Shown here: piece after piece, positions 33,629 to 42,785 of the stretch | How the letters are laid out: each line of letters starts with the position of its first letter | Position numbering within the stretch: the first letter of the stretch is position 1 | Assembly (NCBI GenBank): GCA_965178125.1 | Contig: OZ237747.1 | Coordinates: 62,001-126,000, forward strand | Reading direction: 5' to 3' | Length of the DNA: 64,000 nucleotides | DNA from: Bilabrum cf. latius | Lineage: Eukaryota > Bigyra: Bicosoecida > Bigyra > Bicosoecida | Notes under the pieces: model-generated | What the model was told of the DNA's origin: nothing | The model's input: only the letters and a program-made list of their open reading frames with translations | Database searches by the model: none | Program-made: the position numbers and the translations under genes

Positions 33629-34126
33629 ATAGGGATTCAATGCAGACGGTGCGATGCGCGGCAAATCTTGACTCTTCTCAACCAGATCAGGAGGAGCAGC
33701 AGACGACTAAAGCCGTGTGCCCTTCTGTCGCCGCCAATTTGAGAGCCTCTACGGCAAATTTAATCCTATACCTCTTTGAACTAGGCGCATCTTCACGCAA
33801 TTATGCGATAATGCTTTGAAACTAGGCATAATATGCACCACAACCGCGCATTAAAGTGGGCTTTCCCTAGTTGCCTTTGCAGACAATTATTTTGTTGCGT
33901 GCACTCGCAAAAACTCAGACTATATTTCCTGAGACACGCGCGCCGTGCCCAAACTAGCGCGGCATTTTGCCGAGGATACGTAGAAGTAAGAGTATTCATA
34001 ATGCAGTTGCAGCCCTGCGTTGGGAAATACCGCCGCAATCGATATTTTCGTCCCAATATCCAACTGCGATCAGTCGATCCCGTCAAGCTGCCATCCAAGG
34101 ACTTGAGAGTTTGTGATTGTGCGCAG
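33629..34126. promoter_or_regulatory. Divergent promoter region, Rsm22-like gene / UVR coiled-coil gene
   Basis: About 500 bp between divergent starts, AT-richer than the genes. The minus-strand frame of the Rsm22-like gene is open a little further (to ~33664) without an ATG. No RNA gene or other coding frame is supported. Confidence 0.45.
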
Positions 34127-37100
34127 ATGTCGTTCTTTTCCAATTTGTTCGGAGGGAATGGACCAGATCAGCAGAAGCCGTCCGTTCAAAGGCCGCCGGA
34201 TGCTTCTTTTGCGTCTCGAAGGACTGCGCGAGGTGTCGGGTGAGGTGTCGACGTGTCGTGGTGGCAACTCGATCGGATGATGCCGGCATTGTGTTGCTTC
34301 CCCTAACTAACGTATCTGCACTGCCCTCGATCGCTCTCGTCTCCGCAGTCCGGGCGGCGTTGGTCCCCGCGGAACGGCAGCCCCGCAGCAGCCTGCGCAG
34401 CAACCCGCGAGCGCACAACGAGCACAGGAAGATTCCGGTAGACAAGGAACAGGAGGGTCGTCTGGATTTGGTTTCGTGGCCGGTGGTGGTACTGGCCAAG
34501 GCGGCTCTTCGTCTGCTCGCTCTCCTGCCCCAGCCCCAGCACCTGCCCCGGCCCCCTCAGCCGACAGCGGCTTCTCCTTCGTTGGAGGGGCGGGAGGAGG
34601 TGAGGCCTCTATCACCGCCGCTGCACCCGCCCCTACCACTGCTCCTGCACCAGCACCAGCACCAGGGGGTGGACCTGGCAGTGGGTTTTCTTTCGTCGGT
34701 GGCGCGGGCGGGCCAGCCCCCTCTGTGTCCGGCACTCCTGCAGGGCCGGGGGCAGGGGCAGGGCCGGGGGCAGGGGCAGGAGCAGGGGCAGGAGCAGGCG
34801 GGTTTTCCTTCATGTCAGGGGGCGCTAACGCCGCGACGGCGCCTGCGCCTGCTGCCAGCTCACCTGCCGGGGCTGGTTCCACCACTGGCAGCGTGCTTTC
34901 CGGCTTTGGATCCAGCGCTACTGGGGCTACACCCGCCCCGGCCCCTGCTGGCCTCGGCCCCAGCGGCTTGTCCATGGCGAGCAGCGTGGCGGCTGTGGGC
35001 GACGTGCAGGTGCAGCCGTCGCGCGTGAAGAAGAGGCGGAGCAAACGCAGAGTTGGCGCGGGGAGGGGTGCGGGTGCATTGGCAGGAGCCCCTGGTGCCG
35101 GTGCCGGTGCCGGGGACGACGAGGCCCAGTCGCAGGTGTCTAGGGGGTCGGGGGGCACGGGCATGGGTCCTGGTGCAGGGGCAGAGGGCGGCTCCCAGAC
35201 AGCGGGAGGGGGGTAGCAGCCGGGCGCCTCGTCTTCCGTGTTCCAGGGGATGTAGATGAGGCAGGGCGCAGCTGGGGCCGGGGTGCAGGGGGGGCCCGGG
35301 TCTGCCGGTGCGGGCAGTGGGTCGGGGGCAGGGGGCGGGGGGAGCGGCCTGCTTGCTGGTTTGGCCATCCGCGGCGGGGCGGGCGGGGCAGGATCCACCC
35401 CAGCGGGTGGGACAGGAGCCACTGGTCAGGGCGGCTTCGGCTCAGCGAGCGTGGTGTCCACTACGAGCGGGACTGTGGCCGTGCCTCCCGGGGGCATGGG
35501 CGGGGGGCAGGGGTTCTCGTTCATGGCAGGAGGTGGGCCTGGGCCCGGAGCCGGTGGGGGTCCTCCTGCTGTGCAAGAGGAGAGCGAGGGTGCCGGTCCC
35601 TCGGATGCGTTCGCGGGTGTTCCAGTGCCTGCCCCTGCCCCTGCAGCCGAGTCAGAGGGTACCGATGGGAAGGAAGCCAATGACGCGGACAGCACTGAGG
35701 CAGATCCAGAGAGCAAGCGGGAGACAGAGCAGCAAGAGGAAGAAGACAACCGTGGCGGCTCCACAGACGCGCCCAGTCCGGGAAAATAGGATGCTGCACC
35801 CGGACCCACGCATGCATCGCCCCCCACCCAGCCTGACTCGCCCTCTTCGTAGTAGCGGGCCAGCGGCAGCACAGCAGCGCCCCGGAGGTCTGTTCCCCAG
35901 GGCGCCGTGCAGCAGTTCGAGTCCGTGGTGCGGACCTTCGAGCTGGCCGCGAGGCAGGCTCGCAGGGAGCTGCTGGACGCGCAGGCAGAGCTGCAGAGGC
36001 TGCGGCAGGAAGACAGGGGGGTGGCGGATCGGCTGGCGCGCACCGGGGACCGGCTCTAGCGGGCCCGCAAGCAGCAGGACGAGGCCGTGCAGTCGGAGGA
36101 CTTCGAGGAGGCCGATGCGCTGAACGCCACGGTGGACGCGATCCAGGCCCAGATGCAGGGGCTGGAGGGGACGCGGGAGCAGCTGCAGCTGCAGATCCGC
36201 AGGGCCGAGGAGAGGGAGGCCACGGCGCAGCAGGAGGCGCTGGCTTGCGCTCAGGGGGCGGCCGTGGGCTTCCGCAAGTGGGGCGGGGACCGCGAGGACC
36301 GGCAGAGGCAGTTCAGCCGCGAGTCGCAGGCCACGCAGGCGCACTTGCGGGAACGGATCCTGGCCGAGCGAGAGCAGGCGCTGCTTCGGACCGCCGGCGT
36401 GGAGCGGGAGCAGGAGCTGGTCGAGCGTGAACGCACCGAGCTCGAGGCCTCGATCGCGGAGCAGACGGACGGGGTGAAGGAGGAGAGAGACGCTGCAGCT
36501 CGGCGCCTGGAGGACGCCCGGCAGAGGAGAGAGGAGCTGGAGAGGCAGCTGGCCGAGGCGCGGCAGACGGAAGCCAAGGAGACGGCCGCCCTCGAGGCGC
36601 TGGACGCTAAAATCGAGCGCATCCGCAAGCGATTCGAGCGGCAGCTGCAGCGGCTGCAAGACCGGCTGTCTCAGGTGCGCGCGGACCATGGCGAGTGCGA
36701 GCGGGAGCTGCAGAGCCTCCGCAAGCAGCGAGAGCAGGCGCAGCAGGACCACAGGAGGGACGTGGTCACCGAGGCCCGGCTGGACGAGCAGGTGCGCATT
36801 GCCCGGCGCGAGCTGGCGGTCACGTCTGCCCTCCGCGACGGTCTGGCGGCGCACATCCGTGCCCGTGAGGCGAGGGCGAGGTCCTCGAGCAGCGGGGCGG
36901 GCAGCAGCGGGGGCGCGAGCCAGGAGGTGGAGAGTCTGCGAAGGGACGTGCAGCAGGGGCTGGAGCAGCTGGAGGAGGCCCAGGGGCGGCGGACCTCTGT
37001 GGAGGAGCAGCTCAAGACCGTGGAGGCGGACGCGGACCGAGTGGCGGCCGAGGTGCCGCAGCTGCAGGAGCAGAAGCAGGTCGCGGTGAAGGGCCGCAAG

Positions 37101-39146
37101 TTCAAGGAGGCGGGTCGTCTCTCGAACGAGATCAAGCAGCGGCAGGCGGCCATGGAGGGCTTCGCCGCGGACCTGGCGAGGCTCAGGGGGGAGGCCGACG
37201 AGGCGGAGGCCACGGTGAGACAGAGACAGACAGACGTGGACAAGGCCCGGGCGGCGCTGCTGCAGGCAGAGGAGCAGGCGGACCGGGAGGAGGTGGGTGA
37301 CCTGGTGCGGCAGGTGGGCAGTCTGCAGCAGGTGGGTGTGGCGATGCGGAGGGCCGCCCGCAGCGTCTCGGTGGAGGCTGGGCCCGGCAGGGACGCGCCC
37401 GCCTCTGCCCCAGCTGGCGCTGGAGAGGCCCCTGCCGAGGGCGAGGACCGCGCATGGGATCTCTTCAAGGCGGGCAAGGAGTACGACGAGGGGGCGGGCA
37501 GGGCGGCCAGCGCGCGGGCCGTGGCCGAGTCGTGGCCCTCGGAGCTGAGAGATGTCCCGGGGGAGCCATCCAGGGTGCTGGCGGCGGCGCAGGGCATGCT
37601 GGCCTGCGAGGTGGACATCGCGGCTAGCCTGGCGCGGGCCATCTGCGAGCAGCACGACTGGCCTCTGGAGCTGCCTGAGCCGGAGGAAGACTCGGACTCG
37701 GAGCCGGAACAGGGGGGTGAGGACGGGCAGCAACAGGCTGGTGGCGAGGGTGGGGTCTCTGCGGGTGTCGACGGGGAGGGGGAGCAAGAGGGGGGGGATG
37801 AGGAGGACGACCTGTTCGCAGGGACCACCGGGGCTGATGCTGAGGCTGATGCTGAGGCTGAGGCTGAGGCAGGAAATGCCGATGAGGGTGATTTGCTCGC
37901 AGGTGGTGGCAGCGCCGGCGCGAGTCCCGCTGGAGGGGAGGCCTCGGGCACGAGTGGCCAGGAGGATGGCCAAGGTGGTGCGGCCGAGGAAAACGACGGG
38001 GAGGAAGAGGAGAAGGGCCAAGCAGCGAGTCCTGACGACCTGGCATCCGCCGTGTCGAGAGGGGCGCGATCCTCGTGGCTGCAGACCTTCCTGTACCATG
38101 TGTCCGAGTCCGCGGGTGTGGCAGAGCAGTACGACGCAGCGGCGACGCTGGATGAGCAGTCGGAGCAGCATAAGAGCAAGGTGGCCGCAGCTGTGGACGT
38201 GGTTCGATCTGCGCTGGGCCCCACGGATGGGGCAGACAGCGAGTGGGCAGAGCAGCTGTTCGAGAGGTGCTCTACAGCAGGCAAGGCCGACGCGGAGGTG
38301 GTGGCAGCCGACTAGGAGGCGCTGCTGGGGCTGTGCAGGGGGGATGCACAGGACCCGGTCGAGAGGGTGGAGGGGGTGGCTGCGGTGCTAGAGGCGGACG
38401 AGGAAGGTCGCAAGCGGGCGCGGGAGCTCAGAGGGGTGGCAGTGCGGCGGTCGGCTCGGGAGGTCGCCTCCATGCGACGAGCGGCTAGCGAGCTGCAGAG
38501 AGACGCCGATGAGAGTGCTGCTGGGGATGACTTTGAGACTGCCGGGCGGCTGCAGGAGCAGCTGGATGGCATGATGTTGCCTCTTGACCGGGCCGTGGAG
38601 CGACTCGTGCAGGCTGGGGGAGTGGAGGGGGTGGCGCGCCGGGCCACGCAGTCGGAAGGAGACGATGTGAATACAGCGCGGCACCTCGTGGACGGAGACA
38701 TGGACTGGACGGACGACGCACAGGTGGATCAGTGGGTGGCTGCTGTGTGTGGTGAGGCTGCGGTCGAGGCTACTGCTGGTGCTGGTGCTGGGAGCGGGAA
38801 GGGTGATGCGGCAACCGGGAGTGGTGACAAAAAGGAGGAGGAGGAGGCAGAGGATGTGCCTGCCAAGGATGACAGCGGTGAGGCAGGTGCTGCAGAGGAG
38901 GAGGAGGCCGAGGATGTGCCTGCCAAGGATGACAGCGGTGAGGCAGGTGCTGCAGAGGAGGAGGAGGCAGAGGATGTGCCTGCCAAGGATGGCAGCGGTG
39001 AGGCAGGTGCTGCAGAGGAGGAGGAGGCCGAGGATGTGCCTGCCAAGGATGGCAGCGGCGAGGCAGGTGCTGCAGTGGGGCTAGGGTAGACAGCCAAGGA
39101 GGAAGATGACGATGACGACGACGATGACGACGGGCTGGCTGCTTGA
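34127..39146 (+). CDS. Long coiled-coil protein with UVR-like motifs and GFSF repeats
   Basis: 1636 residues in two exons (34127-34239, 34349-39146; 109-bp intron GTGAGG...CTCCGCAG, phase 2). Eight TAG codons are read as Gln, two of them adjacent (35850-35855). The N-terminal ~550 residues are Gly/Ala/Pro-rich with four spaced GFSF(V/M) motifs and one basic stretch (RVKKRRSKRR). Residues ~600-1080 form a long Glu/Gln/Arg coiled coil. UVR-like segments occur in it at SEDFEEADALNATVDAI and KGRKFKEAGRLSNEIKQ, and again further on at AGDDFETAGRLQEQL. The C-terminus is strongly acidic with four 20-residue repeats and an Asp run before TGA. GFSF motifs recall FG nucleoporins and coiled coils recall tethers, but I cannot name the family. 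Start MSFFSNLFGGNGP. Confidence 0.75.
34240..34348 (+). other. 109-bp intron of the UVR coiled-coil gene
   Basis: The donor GTGAGG follows GGTGTCGG and the acceptor is CTCGTCTCCGCAG before TCCGGGCGG. Splicing yields RGVGPGGVGPRG without a break. Confidence 0.8.
38835..39074 (+). repeat. Four 60-bp tandem repeats encoding an acidic 20-residue unit
   Basis: The units are exactly 60 bp and differ at few bases. The translated unit is EEEEAEDVPAKDDSGEAGAA, with Asp or Gly at one position. The array lies at the C-terminus of the coiled-coil protein. Confidence 0.92.
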
Positions 39147-39361
39147 TCGGATACTCATCTGGAACCCACCAGCTGAGACCCAGGTTGGCTCCCCTGGTTG
39201 TCTCAGTGCTAGCGAGTCGATCGAGTTTGTTGCATCCTAGATGCTTATACATTTATGTCTTCGATAAATAGCAAGATGTCGCGTCAAACGCATGCTGATA
39301 CGTTCTCTACTCAAGTGCAGGTCCCATTCCAAGGCGCAACTACAATTTCCCGTGGGTCCAC

Positions 39362-40441
39362 TCAGCGCCCGCCCCCGCCTGCCACGTTCTGCGGCAGCTC
39401 CTTGCCGTACCCCGACCTGAACACCTTCCCAGTGGGCGCTCCTCCATCCTTCCTGGGCTGCCTGGGCTTGGCCTTCTCTGCATGCAGCTTGCAGTAGCCC
39501 CAGACGAACCCGTCCACCGCCTCGATGGCCCGAGGCACCTCGTGCGGTGAGTACAGCATCACCATGCCGAACCTTCGGCTGCGGTTCGTTCGGCGATCCC
39601 TGAACACCTTGGCAAACCTCACGCTGAAACCGAACCCCTCCAGCAGCGCCCTTAGCTCGTCATCGCCCACGCTCTCCTCGAAGTCGCTGACCTTGACCTT
39701 GCACGCAGCCTCGGGGTCCAGCGCGGCTGCACCCGTGCGCGCCACGGTGGGGGGCACGTACGCGCCCGACTTGCCCGCCATCATTTCCTTGAACTTGTCT
39801 GCGAATGGGTTGCCCGCCTTGCCCGCCATGGGGCCACCTCCGCCTGACGTCTTGAGGCCCTGGCGCAGCATGGCCACCATGCCCTCTGCATCCGCGTCTC
39901 CGTCCTCCTCCTCTGGGTCTTCCACACGAGGCTAGTCACCGGTAGTTGAACCCTTATTTACATTGATTCGGACTACTGTCTTGCCTGCCTTAAACTCGTC
40001 GTCTACTGCCTTGGCCTTGCCAAACTTTGCCCATGACTGCGAAAAAACAGAGTAGGGTAGACTGCAATGCAACACGGCGTCATGAAACGATATTTAAACC
40101 AAACTATGGTGTGGAATCCTTGCTGCCTACTCGGCGGTTCGCCCCCACTAGACAGAGCCATCTCTAAACATAGCAGGAAGCACAGTTCCTGATCGTGAAC
40201 GTCGCTATGCGCGCTGCCTCACCTTTCGCGCCTCCGTCAGCGGACTAGACCTCGTTCTAAATACTCGCTGGCGGTACGTGTACCGCCTCCTCGCAACTTT
40301 GCCGTCTGCTCTTCTTACGAGCTCTACCCTTTCACGGATTCCTTCGGAGATGTCCGGTCTGGGCTCATCTCGAATTACTTTCAGAATTTCCACTGCTCGA
40401 TCCCTATCTTCATCGGTACTAATATCCATTCCTTTTGCCAT
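39362..40441 (-). CDS. EIF3G: Translation initiation factor eIF3 subunit G
   Basis: 297 residues in two exons (40223-40441 and 39362-40036; 186-bp intron GTGAGG...TTTTTCGCAG, phase 0). eIF3g is the RRM-containing subunit of the eIF3 complex that takes part in scanning and reinitiation. The N-terminal half carries the family pattern RRADGKVARRRYTYR, then across the splice RKSWAKFGKA (KNWAKFG in homologues) and GAYVPP. One RRM follows: CKVKVSDF, then FAKVFRDRRTNRSRRFGMVM and KLHAEKAKP. The zinc-knuckle (CRxCxGDHWTxxCP) that many eIF3g proteins have is not visible. One TAG codon is read as Gln (GDQPRVED). Start MAKGMDIST, stop TGA. Confidence 0.85.
40037..40222 (-). other. 186-bp intron of the eIF3g gene
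   Basis: The donor GTGAGG follows GAGGCGCGAAAG and the acceptor is CTGTTTTTTCGCAG. Joining recreates the conserved (K)xWAKFG motif. Confidence 0.85.
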
Positions 40442-40650
40442 TGTTGTATACGTGCTGGATAGTGAGGGCAATCAGAAAGGGTTTGCTGGTTCCTCTTTAT
40501 TCGAATTTTACATTTAAAGTGCACTGCTTAATGCCTTAATTTACGAAACCGGCCACTTTAGCCCTGGTAGTCTCGATCATGGCCGGTAGTCGCAGTTACA
40601 ATTCATCTGTAGCGTCCATTTGCTAGCGGTTCGCAGCACGAGCAGGCAGA
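40442..40650. promoter_or_regulatory. Bidirectional promoter, eIF3g / DHHC protein
   Basis: 209 bp between divergent ATGs, AT-rich relative to its flanks. Confidence 0.45.
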
Positions 40651-42531
40651 ATGGTGTGCGGCCGAAGCTCCCAGGTCCGGAACTCGCCATGGCAGCGCCG
40701 AATGAGGCAGATGCAGCAGCAATTTGGGAGCACAGGCTTCGGAAATATTATTGCAGTTGCCATTAGTACTGGGGCAGATGCATCGAGCATGCTTCTGGGT
40801 CCAATTCTAGTTTGTGTAGCTGTGGGACTGATTGGATACTTGGTGTGGCTCTCTTTCGCCATCGTTGCTCCGATGCAAATGGAGACCTTTTCACTTCAGT
40901 GGTGGATGACATTCTGTGTTGGAATGTGGATTTTGTGTAACTTGACCTTCCACTACTTTATGTGCGTGATTACCGACCCAGGATCGCCTCCCGCCAGGCT
41001 CAGTCCCTGGCTCCAAGGCAAGTTGCAAACAGACGTCTTGCGACATCGTGATGTAGCGGTAGGTGGATTCTTCTCGTAGACTGCTTTGCAACATCAGTCT
41101 TCACCACAAGCACGGAGTCTCGGGGCGCCCTCCTCTACACCTGGCTACCCACCCGTGCAGCAGGCGCTGCAGGTGTAGGTGCCACTCGCTGGGACTGGGC
41201 GGGCCTCGGCGCCGCAGCCCAACTGTGTGAGACCACCAGAGGCCATGGGCCCAGTACAGAAGGAGGCAGCGCTAGTGCAAGCCATGGATGCTGCGGTCGC
41301 AGGCTCACAGGGTGGTTCCACCAGCTCTGCCTCCACCGCGGCTCCGACCGCCGCCGTGAGCAGCACCCGCAGCACTGCCGCGGCCCCTCGCGCGGGGCCG
41401 GACCCCAATGCCCCATTCGGGTGGTGCGCCGTGTGCCAGCAGGTGAAGCCCCCTCGGGCACACCACTGCATGGTGACGAACCGCTGCGTGCTGAGGATGG
41501 ACCACTTCTGCCCTTGGACCAACCAGACGATCGGGTTCCTGAATTACAAGCACTTCTTCATGTTCCTCGTTTGCATGTCGATGGGCGCGCTCTTCATCGC
41601 GCTCTTCTCGCTCAGGCCCTTCCTGCGCGTCAATTTCGAGGAGGACCGGGCGGTGAGGAGGCGCATCCCGGGCCGCAGCGGCATCATGCTCATGTTCTGC
41701 CTGGCCTGCGCGGTGGGGCTGGCGGTGACCGGCATGGCCGTCTGGCACGGGTTCTTGATAGGCACGAACTGCACCACGATTGAGTTCTATTAGAACTCGT
41801 CGCGCCGGAGATAGGCTCTCTTGCGGGGCGGGCAGTACAAGAACCCGTACGACCTCGGCAGCCTAGACGCGAACTGGGAGCAGGTCCTGGGGCACCCGCT
41901 CACCTCGCTCCGGTGGCTGCTGCCCAGCTGGTAGCCCCCGCACGGCAACGGGATGGAGTGGCGCACGCGGGCCCTGGGCACCACCTCGGGGTTCCAGGAG
42001 CCCGATGAGACGCCTGGACTGGTGCCGGCGATGCAGGGGTGGGGCACGTTCTTCAGCGAGGAGGGGGACAGCGGGGACGATGACGATGACGATGGGAGGG
42101 TCTCGGGCGGTGCGGCTGTGCATTACGATGATCCCGCCGATCTTGAGGGTGGTAAGGGCGGGCGAGGCGCGGGCAGGGGCAGCTAGTCCAAGGGAGGCGC
42201 GGGGCTGGTGGACAAGGAGGGAGCCCCTCGGGGGCTGGGGCAGTGGCTCGGGGGGGTGCCCCTCGCTGCTGCCGTGCCAGTGCCAGTGCCAGTGGGAGCT
42301 GGCCAAGATGGAGGAGGGCCGGCAGGAGGCACCGGGCAACCGCTGCCCCGCCCTCCTTCTCCTCCGTTGCCTGCGGCAGAGAGTAAGTCGGCTGGAGAGG
42401 ATGCCCCAGAGATGCAGGCCGCCCGCGGGGGGCTGCACAACGGTGCCGGCATGCACCGCAGTGGAGCGGGGCTGGCGAGCCGGCCCATCGCGAAAGTGCT
42501 CGACAGGAGCAGGGGTCAGATGATATTATGA
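40651..42531 (+). CDS. DHHC-family protein S-acyltransferase with DHFC active site
   Basis: 626 residues, single exon, ATG 40651 to TGA. Six TAG codons are read as Gln, including two in the conserved post-TM region (EFYQNSSRRRQALLRGGQYK). There are four membrane segments: ILVCVAVGLIGYLVWLSFAI, FCVGMWILCNLTFHYFMCVI, FFMFLVCMSMGALFIALFSL and LMFCLACAVGLAVTGMAVWH. The cysteine-rich domain lies between the second and third: WCAVCQQVKPPRAHHC, then NRCVLRMDHFCPWTNQ. The TTxE motif (CTTIEFY) and NPYDLG confirm the family, which palmitoylates membrane proteins. The signature DHHC reads DHFC, and other zinc-ligand cysteines are missing. The C-terminal ~200 residues are acidic and Gly-rich. Confidence 0.87.
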
Positions 42532-42785
42532 GTGCAACAGCTCTGTGATAAACTTCAGTCTGTGTCGTAGAGTCGCTCGCTACAGAACAAAACTTCATTG
42601 CATCCATTGGGATGCATGCAGTCCCCATTCGCAGCCATGGGATCCTCACATCACGGCTGGCATCGCAACCAAAATAGATGCGAGGCCTTCCATCATGTGA
42701 ATCGACCCGTCCGGAGTTGGAATCGACACGAGGACCAGGTCTACAGAGCTGCTACCAGCTAGCTCACCGACCACAAGCTCGTCGC

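Noticed and set aside
35652-38171. 839-residue minus-strand frame opposite the coiled-coil gene
   Set aside because: It is a Leu/Arg/His-rich mirror of a Glu/Gln/Ala coiled coil in GC-rich DNA. The plus frame has a splice-supported start and UVR motifs.
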